Positions 19,372 to 29,108 of a stretch of 64,000 nucleotides of DNA are shown here, piece after piece. Each line of letters begins with the position of its first letter. Positions within the stretch are counted from its first letter, which is position 1. Origin of the DNA: Agrobacterium cavarae (GTDB taxonomy: Bacteria > Pseudomonadota > Alphaproteobacteria > Rhizobiales > Rhizobiaceae); NCBI RefSeq assembly GCF_004310285.1, contig NZ_SISF01000023.1:420481-484480 (forward strand), in the 5' to 3' direction. The position numbers and the translations under genes were made by a program. The notes under the pieces were generated by a model. That model did no database searches and was not told the origin of the DNA. It was given only the letters and a program-made list of their open reading frames with translations.

Positions 19372-20769
19372 TTATTCAGCCGGCTGTGTGGCCTTGCTCC
19401 TGTGGCCGGAAACCTCGGCGCCGGCACCCCTGTCCATCGCAATCAGCGGCAGGGTGGCAAACAGCGAGACCAGCGCCACTACTACGAAGGCGAGATGGAA
19501 ATCGGCAAGCTGGAGATGGCCGCCGGAAAAGTAGCTGCTGACTTCCAGAATTGTCGCTGCGAAGGCGACGCCGAGCGCCAGGCTGATCTGCTGCAGCACG
19601 GAGGCCATGGATGTGGCCTGGCTCGCCTGATGGTCATCGATATCGGAGTAGCTGAGGGCATTCGTGCCGGTGAAGAAGAACGAGCGGGCAAAGCCGGCGA
19701 CCACCAGGCAGATCATGATCAGCGAATAGGGCGTCTGCGGCGTGAAGAAACTATTCACGACCGTCGTGCAGGCACCGACCACGCCAGCACTGATCAAAGT
19801 CGCTTTGAAGCCGGTTGCGGCAAAGACACGGCGCGCCATGAACTTGGTCGTGATGGCGCCGATGGCCCCGGCAAAGGTAATCATGCCCGACTGGAACGGG
19901 TTGAGGCCAAAGCCGATCTGCAACATCAATGGCATCAGGAAGGGAATGGCGCCTGTCGAGATGCGAAAGACCGTTCCGCTGATGGAGGCGGTGCGGAATG
20001 TGGCGTTCCGGAAAATCTTGAAATCCAGGATCGGCGCTGGGTGGATTTTGGCGTGGCGGACGTAAAGCGCGCCGCAGATGAAGCCGATGATAATCGCTGC
20101 AATGCCGACAAAGGGCGGTAGAGCGGGCAGGCTGACCACCGAAAAGCCGAAGACCACGCCGGATGCGGCAAGGCCGGACAGGATGAAGCCGAGAAAGTCC
20201 ATGGGCGGTGGATTGGTGGTCTCGATCTCCGGAAGATAGATCGTCGAGAGCCAGATGCCGATCACGCCGATCGGAACGTTGATCAGGAAAATCCAGTGCC
20301 AGGAAAAATAGGTGGTGATGAAGCCGCCGATGGGTGGACCGGTCAGCGGTCCGACGAGCGCCGGAATGGTCAGCAACGCCATGGCTGAAACGAGATCGGT
20401 ACGCTTAGTGGTGCGCAACAGAACGAGGCGACCGACGGGCGTCATCATCGCACCGCCCATGCCCTGCAGGAAGCGTGAGACGACGAATTCCACGACCGAA
20501 CCGGACACCGCACAGCAGATGGAGCCGATGACGAAGACCGCGATGGCAAAGCGGAAAATCTTCTTCGCACCGAACTTGTCCGCCATCCAGCCGCTGATCG
20601 GAATGAAGATGGCAAGCGACACCATATAGGCGGTCAGCGCGAGCTTCAGCGTGATCGGGCCGACATTGAGATCCCTGGCGATCGCCGGCAGCGCCGTGGC
20701 GATCACGGTCGAGTCCATCTGCTCCATGAAGAGGGCGACGGCGAGGATTAGCGGAATGATTCTGTTCAT
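19372..20769 (-). CDS. MFS drug/proton antiporter, DHA2-like (MdtD/EmrB type)
   Basis: 465 codons (464 residues) from the ATG at 20769; the frame runs further upstream but the extra 24 residues are not hydrophobic and lack a ribosome site. About thirteen or fourteen membrane spans. MFS motif A appears as GWMADKFGAKKIF after span 2, motif C-like GPLTGPPIGGFI in span 5, and the opening MEQMDSTVIATALPAIA is the DHA2 motif D1. Probably exports toxic small molecules. It ends two bases past the rlmE stop (convergent) and is divergent from the metallo-hydrolase at 20962, with an inverted repeat at 20834-20857 as likely operator. Substrate unknown; no membrane-fusion partner is adjacent. Confidence 0.9.
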   Translation of the reverse strand: MNRIIPLILAVALFMEQMDSTVIATALPAIARDLNVGPITLKLALTAYMVSLAIFIPISGWMADKFGAKKIFRFAIAVFVIGSICCAVSGSVVEFVVSRFLQGMGGAMMTPVGRLVLLRTTKRTDLVSAMALLTIPALVGPLTGPPIGGFITTYFSWHWIFLINVPIGVIGIWLSTIYLPEIETTNPPPMDFLGFILSGLAASGVVFGFSVVSLPALPPFVGIAAIIIGFICGALYVRHAKIHPAPILDFKIFRNATFRTASISGTVFRISTGAIPFLMPLMLQIGFGLNPFQSGMITFAGAIGAITTKFMARRVFAATGFKATLISAGVVGACTTVVNSFFTPQTPYSLIMICLVVAGFARSFFFTGTNALSYSDIDDHQASQATSMASVLQQISLALGVAFAATILEVSSYFSGGHLQLADFHLAFVVVALVSLFATLPLIAMDRGAGAEVSGHRSKATQPAE

Positions 20770-20833
20770 GGCTTGACTGCGGCCCACCCCGCATCGACAA
20801 AGTTCGGACCACTTACTACTCCCGCATCGATGA

Positions 20834-20857
20834 CTTGCCAACTAAACATTTGGCAAG
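20834..20857. promoter_or_regulatory. Inverted repeat between MFS exporter and metallo-hydrolase
   Basis: Perfect 8-bp arms cttgccaa (20834-20841) and ttggcaag (20850-20857) around 8 bases. Symmetry and size fit a dimeric repressor site (TetR or MarR type) controlling one or both divergent genes. A second small palindrome (cctcac at 20875-20880, gtgagg at 20887-20892) lies on the hydrolase side. No regulator gene is adjacent. Confidence 0.5.
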
Positions 20858-20961
20858 AAAAGGACCGTTGTCCTCCTCACGACGCTGTGAGGAACTGCTA
20901 ATGAACCGAATGCCGCAAATGCTCGTTAAACCCCGTGGTACCCCAACAAGTGGAGATAGTC

Positions 20962-21960
20962 ATGACGGACAGGATGAACATCAGCCGGCGCGTGCTGCTC
21001 GGCACCGCAGGCGCCGGAGCAGTGGCCCCCTTTGTGCTCAGCGGCGCAGCAAGTGCCCAGACAAGCCAGCCCCAGACGTCCATGGAGATCAACCACGCAA
21101 TGCCGCCCGAAACCAATCGTTTCAAGCTTGGAGACTTTGAAGTTCTGGTCGTCAAGGACGGTGCGCGTCCTTCCGGCAAGCCGGGTGAAACCTTCGGCAC
21201 GAACCAAAGTCCGGAAGCGGTCAGCGAGCTGCTGCAGAAGAACTTTTTGCCCACCGATCAATTCGTCAACAGCTTCTCGCCCGCCTTGATCAATACAGGC
21301 TCCGACCTCGTGTTGTTCGACACCGGCTTTGGCGAGCAGGGTCGTGAATCCGGCAATGGGCGGCTCCTCGAGGGGCTGGCCGCGGCCGGTTATACGCCGG
21401 ACGACGTGACCGTTGTGGTTCTGACTCATATGCACGGCGACCATATTGGCGGCCTGATGGAGAAGGGCAAGCCAGCCTTTCCTAAGGCACGCTACGTCTT
21501 CGGCCAAAAGGAATACGACTTCTGGACCGACGAAAAGCGTGTCGGCACGCCTGCCGAAAATGGTCATAAGGCGGTGCTCGCCAATGTGAAGCCACTGGCG
21601 GAAAAGGCGACCTTCATCGGCGATGGTGCTGACGTCGTGCCTGGCATCAGTGCGATTGCCGCCGTCGGTCATTCCCCGGGTCACATGATCTTCAATGTGG
21701 AGTCCAGCGGCAAGCGGTTGATCCTGACGGCCGATACCGCAAACCACTTCGTGCTGTCGCTGCAGCGTCCGGAGTGGGAGGTGCGCTTCGATATGGACAA
21801 GGCGGCGGCTGCCGCGACGCGCAAGAAGGTTTTCGACATGGTCGCAACAGATCGCGTCGCCTTCCTCGGTTACCACATGCCGTTCCCATCTGTCGGTTAC
21901 GCGGAAAAACTCGATACCGGATACAGGTTCGTGCCGAAGTCCTACCAGTTCGATATCTGA
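20962..21960 (+). CDS. Tat-exported MBL-fold metallo-hydrolase
   Basis: 332 residues. The N-terminus carries a twin-arginine signal (NISRRVLLGTAGAGAVAPF, with cleavage probably after SAASA-like residues near 35), so the protein is folded before export to the periplasm. The metallo-beta-lactamase motif HMHGDHIGG (after VVVLT) gives the HxHxDH zinc site; further metal ligands are in VGHSPGHM and LTADTANH. Relatives include lactonases, quorum-quenching enzymes and alkylsulfatase-like hydrolases, so the substrate cannot be named. ATG 20962 has tggaga upstream; an earlier ATG at 20935 would break the Tat signal. Divergent from an MFS exporter, suggesting a shared response to a xenobiotic. Confidence 0.9.
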   Translation: MTDRMNISRRVLLGTAGAGAVAPFVLSGAASAQTSQPQTSMEINHAMPPETNRFKLGDFEVLVVKDGARPSGKPGETFGTNQSPEAVSELLQKNFLPTDQFVNSFSPALINTGSDLVLFDTGFGEQGRESGNGRLLEGLAAAGYTPDDVTVVVLTHMHGDHIGGLMEKGKPAFPKARYVFGQKEYDFWTDEKRVGTPAENGHKAVLANVKPLAEKATFIGDGADVVPGISAIAAVGHSPGHMIFNVESSGKRLILTADTANHFVLSLQRPEWEVRFDMDKAAAAATRKKVFDMVATDRVAFLGYHMPFPSVGYAEKLDTGYRFVPKSYQFDI

Positions 21961-21986
21961 CCCGTAGTCGATCATCACAAGCATTT

Positions 21987-22014
21987 CGAGCCGCGGCGAC
22001 ACCATCGCGGCTCG
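21987..22014 (+). terminator. Hairpin after the metallo-hydrolase
   Basis: Perfect 9-bp inverted repeat (cgagccgcg, cgcggctcg) with a 10-base loop, 26 bases after the stop. There is no T-run, so it may be a weak or Rho-assisted terminator. Confidence 0.45.
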
Positions 22015-22165
22015 TCGCTCTACGGTGCATTGCACAGCTTTCAGGGTTTTTTCTATTCCCTTCCCGTCATAACCGTGTTACCAGCCCTCGCCAACTTCCA
22101 AGCAATCCTTTGCAGGACCGCCGGGGTGAACATTCGTTCCGGATCGGCCATGCATTTCATAATGA

Positions 22166-23683
<1,518 letters not shown>

Positions 23684-23721
23684 TATTCCGTTTCCTGCGA
23701 ATAGACGATAAAGATGATTTC

Positions 23722-23756
23722 ACGCTCTCCGAACCCGGTTCGGGGAGCGTCTTTTT
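23722..23756 (+). terminator. Intrinsic terminator after guaB
   Basis: A GC-rich hairpin (acgctctccgaac pairing with gttcggggagcgt, one wobble) followed by CTTTTTG, 38 bases after the guaB stop. Confidence 0.8.
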
Positions 23757-23774
23757 GTAAGAAGGAGAAACCGC

Positions 23775-24194
23775 ATGTCCACGACGAGCGCAATGTTCTG
23801 GCCAATGATTGCTCATGCCTTTCTCGTCTTCTGGCTCTATTGTCTGCTGGCGTATCGCCGAAAGAAATTCACCTTCCTCGACGGTGATGCCGTGCGCCGC
23901 TTCCGCGATGCTGGCGAAGAAGCTCCCGAGAGCAAGCTGGTCAACAAGAACATCGCCAACCAGTTCGAACTGCCGATGCTCTTCCACGCGGCATGTCTGC
24001 TGCTCTACATCACCGATGCGGACAATATCGTCACCGTCGTGCTCGGCTGGATTTTCGTTCTGTCGCGGGTCTTCCATTCCTACATTCACGTCACCAGCAA
24101 CCGTCTGCGCTACCGCGGCCCGGCCTTCATTACCGGCTTTGTCGCTCTCGTCTTGATGTGGGGCTGGCTCTTCATCTGGCTCGCGCTGGAATAG
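23775..24194 (+). CDS. MAPEG family membrane protein
   Basis: 139 residues with four predicted membrane spans (about 8-25, 71-88, 90-106, 117-137). The MAPEG hallmarks are present: NQFELPMLFHAACLLLYI in the second span and VLSRVFHSYIHVTSNRLRYRG, the conserved Arg-rich signature. The family includes glutathione transferase-like and peroxidase enzymes of the membrane; bacterial members are mostly uncharacterised. The ribosome site aaggagaaa precedes the ATG. It is convergent with oxyR 11 bases away and lies between a terminator and that gene. A link to peroxide or lipid-peroxide handling is suggested by context only. Confidence 0.88.
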   Translation: MSTTSAMFWPMIAHAFLVFWLYCLLAYRRKKFTFLDGDAVRRFRDAGEEAPESKLVNKNIANQFELPMLFHAACLLLYITDADNIVTVVLGWIFVLSRVFHSYIHVTSNRLRYRGPAFITGFVALVLMWGWLFIWLALE

Positions 24195-24205
24195 GACGTC
24201 AGTTC

Positions 24206-25093
24206 TTAACGGATGCACTGCCGGATGGCGTCCGCAAGGGCGGCGATGTCGCCTTTACGGCCGCTGGCCATGCGCCAGACGAGACCGATCTCTCGTGCAG
24301 GGGCCGGATCGGCAAAAGGAACGATGCGAAGATTATTGCGCATCGTCTCGGTCGGAATGGCAATCTCCGGGATCAGCGTCATTCCCATATCGTGGGACAC
24401 CATCTGCAGCAGCGTCGCCATCGAGGTCGCGCCGTAATTGACAAGGCTGCGCTTGCCCGCCGCATCGCAGACCGCCAGTGCCTGATCGCGAAGGCAGTGG
24501 CCTTCCTCAAGAAGGAGCAGCCGGTCCATGTCAACCTGGCCTTCATTAACGGGAGAGACGAGCACTTTGTCGTCGCTCTTTGCGGTCGCCATGAAGAAGC
24601 GATCGGTGAAAAGGTGGCACGTCTCCAATCCTTCGCCGACCACAGGGATGGCAGCAATTACGGCATCCAGCTTGCGTGCCGCGAGATCCGAGAGAAGACG
24701 GTCGGTGACGGTCTCCTTCAGTTCGATCTCGACCAGAGCGTGATGGGCGCGCAGATGCGGCACAAGCTTCGGAACGAGATAGGGCGCGATGGTCGGAATG
24801 ATCCCGATCCGCACCAGCCCTTCCAGCGCGCCTGAGGTCTTGCGCGCGGCGTCTTCCAGCCGTTCCACCTCCTGAAGAATGGCCCGCACATGCTGCAGCA
24901 CCTCCTCGCCCTTCAGCGTGATGGTGATGTCACCTCGGCTGCGTTCCACCAGCTTGACGCCGAGATGCTCTTCCATATCCATGATTTGTACAGAAAGCGC
25001 CGGCTGACTAATATGCGCCTCCGCCGCAGCCTTGCCGAAGTGCAGGGTGCGCGCCAAGGCGTCGAAGTATCGCATCTGTCGAAGTGTGAGCAT
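24206..25093 (-). CDS. oxyR: Hydrogen-peroxide-sensing LysR regulator OxyR
   Basis: 295 residues. N-terminal LysR helix-turn-helix (LRQMRYFDALARTLHFGKAA, SQPALSVQIMDMEEHLG), then a periplasmic-binding-like sensor domain. The two redox cysteines of OxyR are present nine residues apart in GHCLRDQALAVC (Cys200 and Cys209), which form the peroxide-induced disulfide. Normally OxyR activates catalase or peroxidase genes often encoded next to it; here neither katG, katA nor ahp is adjacent, and the genes on either side are MAPEG and another LysR. Assignment as OxyR rests on the cysteine pair and sequence style; a paralogue with the same chemistry is possible. Confidence 0.88.
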   Translation of the reverse strand: MLTLRQMRYFDALARTLHFGKAAAEAHISQPALSVQIMDMEEHLGVKLVERSRGDITITLKGEEVLQHVRAILQEVERLEDAARKTSGALEGLVRIGIIPTIAPYLVPKLVPHLRAHHALVEIELKETVTDRLLSDLAARKLDAVIAAIPVVGEGLETCHLFTDRFFMATAKSDDKVLVSPVNEGQVDMDRLLLLEEGHCLRDQALAVCDAAGKRSLVNYGATSMATLLQMVSHDMGMTLIPEIAIPTETMRNNLRIVPFADPAPAREIGLVWRMASGRKGDIAALADAIRQCIR

Positions 25094-25166
25094 GATAGGT
25101 TTTTCCTATCATGCTCCGCTTCACACGGAAAGATGAAACTATTGAACGAGGACGGGCATAGCGAAA

Positions 25167-26117
25167 TTACCAGCCCGGCGCGATATAGTTGGCTTTTAGC
25201 TTCTGCATGCCGGGCAGCATTTTCACCCGCGAGTCCATATCCTCCGGGACAGGGCCCAGTGTGATGTTATCGAGGCAGGCGGTAATATGATCGGTGATGG
25301 CATTGACCAGCGAGGGCGACAGGCCCGGACGCTTCATCAGCCCGATCTGTACCGGCGGCAGAGGCGGAAAGCCATCGGCAGAGGTGAGCACGCGCATGCC
25401 GGTCCGAAGCGTCGATTCCGGGAGAACCGACACGGCCATTCCGGCAAGAACCGCAGCGGCGATCACGGTCGAAGACCAGCTGGTGAAAAGGACCTGATAG
25501 TCGCGCCCGTCGGCATCGAGAGCGGAGCAGGCAAGCTGCCGCCAGTGGCAGTCGCGTCGCCCGACGGCAAGCGGCACGGGCGCATCGTCACGCAGTGGAT
25601 GGTTTGCCGAGGTGACCCAGCAGAGTGGCTCGGTGCGGACGATATCCGACACGCGCGTCCGTGGGTTGTGCGTCACGAGCGCAATATCGAGTTCGCCGCG
25701 TGCCATCTTTTCGGCAAGGCTGATCGACGGCTCGCAGACGATATAGAGCTCGACATTGGGATGGGTCTTGGCAAAGCGCCCGATGATCTCTGGCATGTAG
25801 CGGTCGGCATAATCGTCCGGCGTGCCGATGCGAAGCGTGCCTTCCAGTCGGTTGTCGTCGAAGGCTGCGACCGCCTCGTTGTTGAGGCGAATGATCCGGC
25901 GGGCGTAGTGCATCAGCTTCTCGCCTTCAGCGGTCAGCCTGTTGCCTCGTCCGTCCTTGGCAAAAAGCTGCTTGCCGAGCCGCTCTTCCAGCCTGCGCAT
26001 CTGCATGGAGACCGCCGACTGCGTCTTGAACACCCGGTCGGCCGCCTTGGTAAAGCTGCCCGTATCGACGATGGCGATGAAAGTGTGAAGCTGATCGATA
26101 TCGAGCGGAGCGGACAT
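25167..26117 (-). CDS. LysR-family transcriptional regulator (LrhA/HexA-like)
   Basis: 316 residues. HTH region LDIDQLHTFIAIVDTGSFTK, then AADRVFKTQSAVSMQMRRLE and the linker helix typical of LysR; the sensor domain begins near residue 95 (LRIGTPDDYADRYMPEIIG). The DDYADRYMP stretch and ALVTHNP suggest the LrhA/HexA branch, which controls motility, envelope or virulence traits in other bacteria. It is divergent from a DUF1127 gene (26314), the usual arrangement for a LysR regulator and its target; in Brucella a LysR (VtlR) is known to activate small DUF1127 genes. The effector is unknown. Confidence 0.88.
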   Translation of the reverse strand: MSAPLDIDQLHTFIAIVDTGSFTKAADRVFKTQSAVSMQMRRLEERLGKQLFAKDGRGNRLTAEGEKLMHYARRIIRLNNEAVAAFDDNRLEGTLRIGTPDDYADRYMPEIIGRFAKTHPNVELYIVCEPSISLAEKMARGELDIALVTHNPRTRVSDIVRTEPLCWVTSANHPLRDDAPVPLAVGRRDCHWRQLACSALDADGRDYQVLFTSWSSTVIAAAVLAGMAVSVLPESTLRTGMRVLTSADGFPPLPPVQIGLMKRPGLSPSLVNAITDHITACLDNITLGPVPEDMDSRVKMLPGMQKLKANYIAPGW

Positions 26118-26313
26118 GATGGATCATCCATAAGAGCAATTGATATCTGACATTAGAAACATTCGTTGGACTGATCAATAGTCTTGCGACATTTTGACGC
26201 TCAAGACATCCGATCAACCCGCCGACGCTAACCCGCTGCGGTCTCAACCTCACCACTCTTCGTGCGAAAGCGCGAAGCGATATCTTCACGTGCCTCCAAG
26301 GAAGGACAGTGTC

Positions 26314-26610
26314 ATGCGCACGGCAGAACGGAAAATGGAATTGCAGATTATAGCCCCCGCCATCTCGCTCGAGACGCGCTGGACCATGGCTATCAATCGT
26401 GTGGCGAAACTCGCGCGTTCCATCATGAACCGTCTGGCCGTGAACAAGCTGACGGAGATGACCGATCAACAGCTGGCCGATATCGGACTGGTGCGCAGCG
26501 ATGTGACGAAAGCGCTTGAGATCGGCCTGCTCGACGATCCAACCCTGCAGTTGGCGCGCGCCGCCAAGATGCGTGCGAGCTCCCGCTTCACGCGCATTCG
26601 CAGCCGCTGA
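26314..26610 (+). CDS. DUF1127 small Arg-rich protein
   Basis: 98 residues from ATG 26314, which has AAGGAAGGA just upstream; an open frame reaches back to 26194 but without a start signal. The DUF1127 (YjiS-like) core is residues about 45-75: RLAVNKLTEMTDQQLADIGL followed by VRSDV. The C-terminus is basic (KMRASSRFTRIRSR). DUF1127 proteins of A. tumefaciens and related bacteria have been linked to RNA turnover and to phosphate and carbon metabolism. This member is longer than the 45-50 residue forms, with an N-terminal helix that is not Arg-rich. Divergent from the LysR gene at 26117 and followed by an intrinsic terminator. Confidence 0.85.
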   Translation: MRTAERKMELQIIAPAISLETRWTMAINRVAKLARSIMNRLAVNKLTEMTDQQLADIGLVRSDVTKALEIGLLDDPTLQLARAAKMRASSRFTRIRSR

Positions 26611-26679
26611 TTTCCAAACGCCGGGTTTCGACCCCGCATCAAGTTTCCCCGCAGGGTGACTGCCAATAGCCCTGCCTTT

Positions 26680-26715
26680 GCCCGGTGTCAGGCTCAAGCC
26701 GCACCGGGCTTTTTT
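26680..26715 (+). terminator. Intrinsic terminator after the DUF1127 gene
   Basis: Stem gcccggtg (26680-26687) with caccgggc (26702-26709) followed by TTTTTT, about 70 bases after the stop. Confidence 0.75.
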
Positions 26716-26760
26716 GCGTTCACTATAAAGCTGGGCTGCTGCTTTACCTTTTTGGAGATA

Positions 26761-26810
26761 CGCATCGTGCTTTCCGAAAATCGAGTCCGATTTTCGGGCC
26801 GATGCTGTAG
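26761..26810 (+). repeat. 50-base palindromic repeat, copy 1
   Basis: Outer arms gcatcg (26762-26767) and cgatgc (26800-26805) and inner 10-bp arms ccgaaaatcg (26774-26783) and cgattttcgg (26788-26797) form a cruciform-type hairpin. It differs from the copy at 39950-39999 at only one of 50 bases. It lies 13 bases past the gshA stop, as copy 2 lies 13 bases past the glcF stop. Rhizobial intergenic repeats of this kind are common. Confidence 0.9.
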
Positions 26811-26823
26811 AAGAGCAGCGCTA

Positions 26824-28197
26824 TCAGTACTGATACTCTTCGAATACGGGCAGAACCGACTGCTGCCAGCGGCCATGATAGAGCGCCAGAAGATCGTCAG
26901 CGAGCGTCGACTTCTTGGCAAGAACCTCTTCCAAGGGCGAGAGGAATACGCTCTCGTCCTGTCCTTCACGGTTCAATCGTGCGCGGTTTTGCAGGCCCTT
27001 GCGCGAAATCGCCACCACATCGCGCGCAACGCCCAGGAGATCACGCCCGGCAATCGTTGCCTTGAGACCTTCCACCGGCACGGCATTGCGAAGTCCGATC
27101 ACATCGTCCACCTGCCAGTCTGCGGTGAACTGGTCGGCTGCGGCCAGCGCCTCGTCGTCATAGAGCAGACCGACCCAGAAGGCCGGCAGCGCACAGATGC
27201 GCCGCCATGGGCCGCCGTCGGCACCGCGCATTTCCAGAAAACGCTTTAGGCGCACATCGGGGAAGAGCGTCGACAGGTGGTTGGTCCAGTCACCGAGATT
27301 GGGTTCCCACTCGGCGATATCGCCCTTCAAGGCGCCGTCCATGAACTGGCGGAAGGTAATGTTGGTACAGTCGCGATACTTGCCGTCGCGCACGATGAAA
27401 TACATCGGCACGTCGAGCGCCCACTCGACGTAATCCTTGAAGCCGAAATCCGGCTTGAACGTGAAGGGAAGAACGCCGGAGCGCTGATTGTCGGTATCGC
27501 GCCAGATATCGCCGCGCCAGGAGAGAAGCCCGTTCGGTTTGCCTTCGGTAAAGGGTGAGGACGCAAAAAGAGCGGTCGCAAGCGGCTGCAGTTTCATGGA
27601 AACGCGCATCTTGCGGCGCATGTCTTCTTCGGAGGAAAAGTCCAGATTAACCTGGATGGTGCAGGTCCGGTACATCATGTCCAGGCCCTTGGTGCCGACC
27701 TTGGGCATGTAGTTGCTCATGATCGCGTAGCGCGACTTCGGCATTCGCGGCGTTTCTTCAAGCGTCCAGAGCGGGCTTCCGCCAATGCCGAGAAAACGAA
27801 TGCCCATCGGCTCGGCAATGTCGCGCAGCGTCGCCAGATGCTGGTTGGATTCCCGGCAGGTTTCATGCAGGTTTTCCAAAGGCGCGCCGGAAAGCTCGAA
27901 CTGGCCGCCGGGCTCGATGGAAATCGCGCCCATACCGCTCGGCTCGCCAAGGCCGATGATATTGTCGCCGTCCATGATCGGCTCCCAGCCAAGCTTTTCC
28001 TGCATGCCTTTCAGCAGCGCCGAAATGCTGGCATCACCGAAATAGGGAACCGGCTTATTGCCCTCACGGAAGAAGGCGAATTTCTCGTGCTCCGTGCCGA
28101 TCCTGAACTTGTCTTTAGGCTTGCAGCCTCCGGCCAGATAATCTGTCAGTTCCTGCACGGAGGAAATTGGCGTCTGGTCGGTCGTGTCGCGGGCCAT
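26824..28197 (-). CDS. gshA: Glutamate-cysteine ligase (plant/alphaproteobacterial type)
   Basis: 457 residues from ATG 28197 (upstream frame to 28269 has no ribosome site); joins L-glutamate and L-cysteine in the first, rate-setting step of glutathione synthesis. Family marks include FRIGTEHEKFAFF, EPGGQFELSGAP, the region YMPKVGTKGLDMMYRTC-like, and LSTLFPDVRLKRFLEMRGAD. This type is shared by rhizobia and plants and is unlike E. coli GshA. Plant members are redox regulated by an intramolecular disulfide, not checked here. It lies downstream of rsmE on the same strand, with 140 bases between; gshB is not in the window. A palindromic repeat follows the stop. Confidence 0.95.
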   Translation of the reverse strand: MARDTTDQTPISSVQELTDYLAGGCKPKDKFRIGTEHEKFAFFREGNKPVPYFGDASISALLKGMQEKLGWEPIMDGDNIIGLGEPSGMGAISIEPGGQFELSGAPLENLHETCRESNQHLATLRDIAEPMGIRFLGIGGSPLWTLEETPRMPKSRYAIMSNYMPKVGTKGLDMMYRTCTIQVNLDFSSEEDMRRKMRVSMKLQPLATALFASSPFTEGKPNGLLSWRGDIWRDTDNQRSGVLPFTFKPDFGFKDYVEWALDVPMYFIVRDGKYRDCTNITFRQFMDGALKGDIAEWEPNLGDWTNHLSTLFPDVRLKRFLEMRGADGGPWRRICALPAFWVGLLYDDEALAAADQFTADWQVDDVIGLRNAVPVEGLKATIAGRDLLGVARDVVAISRKGLQNRARLNREGQDESVFLSPLEEVLAKKSTLADDLLALYHGRWQQSVLPVFEEYQY

Positions 28198-28337
28198 GAA
28201 ATTACCTTGTTGTCTTTGCTGCCTGCGCAGCGATATTGCCATCGCTGATAGGGTGCCGTGCCTGCGCAAGCAAATGAATTTCTTTTAAGCATGAACTCAT
28301 GCTGCGAATTTGCGCGAGCGCGACATCAACCGCGCAA

Positions 28338-29075
28338 TTATTTCCAGTCACCGATACTTGCCTGAATGACCGCAAGTGCTGCGACCGCTGCCGTATCGGC
28401 CCGCAAGATGCGCGGTCCCAAGGGGATCGGCGTCACAAATGCCTTGCTGCGCAGCAACTGTCGTTCCTCCTCCGAAAAGCCGCCCTCTGGTCCGACGAGA
28501 AGGGCCAGTTGCTTTTCCTTGATCTGTTGAAGGGCAGGCAAGGGATTTTGCCCGGCATCGCCTTCGTCGCAGTAGATGATCCGGCGTGAAGGCGACCAGT
28601 CTTCCATCAGATCCTTCAGCCGCACGGGTTCTTCGACATCCGGAACGGCGAGAATACCGCATTGTTCCGCAGCCTCGATGACATTGGCCCGTAGCTTGTC
28701 GAGATTGGTGATCTTGCCCTGAACATGCTGGGTCAGAACGGGGCGAAGAACGCCCGCGCCCATTTCCACCGTCTTCTGCACCAGATAATCCAGGCGCCCA
28801 GTCTTCAGCGGCGCGAATATATAGTGCAGGTCCGGCTTTTCCGGTTGGGGCCGCGTCTCCTCCAGCGGAACAAGCATGATCTTCTTGCGCGTTGGGAAAG
28901 AGAGCTTCGCCTTCCATTCGCCGTCGCGCCCGTTGAAGAGTAGGATTTCCGCGCCGTCGCCCATGCGCAGCACGTTGGCCAGATAGTTGAACTGGTCGCT
29001 ATCGGCCTCGATACTCACTCCCGCCCGCAAGGACTGGCTGACGTAAAGCCGCTGCATTCTGAAATTGGCACGCAT
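28338..29075 (-). CDS. rsmE: 16S rRNA m3U1498 methyltransferase
   Basis: 245 residues; N3-methylates U1498 of 16S rRNA in the 30S subunit using SAM. An N-terminal PUA-like domain ([10 protein letters not shown] and [20 protein letters not shown]) precedes the SPOUT methyltransferase domain, whose trefoil-knot motifs are [27 protein letters not shown] and [10 protein letters not shown]. Start could be ATG 29075 or the internal ATG 29057; the former gives the usual [10 protein letters not shown] opening. Between pit (33 bases upstream) and gshA (140 bases downstream) on the minus strand. Confidence 0.95.
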   Translation of the reverse strand: MRANFRMQRLYVSQSLRAGVSIEADSDQFNYLANVLRMGDGAEILLFNGRDGEWKAKLSFPTRKKIMLVPLEETRPQPEKPDLHYIFAPLKTGRLDYLVQKTVEMGAGVLRPVLTQHVQGKITNLDKLRANVIEAAEQCGILAVPDVEEPVRLKDLMEDWSPSRRIIYCDEGDAGQNPLPALQQIKEKQLALLVGPEGGFSEEERQLLRSKAFVTPIPLGPRILRADTAAVAALAVIQASIGDWK

Positions 29076-29108
29076 GTCAGTACTTCGATACGTTGATGAT
29101 CTGTCCGC

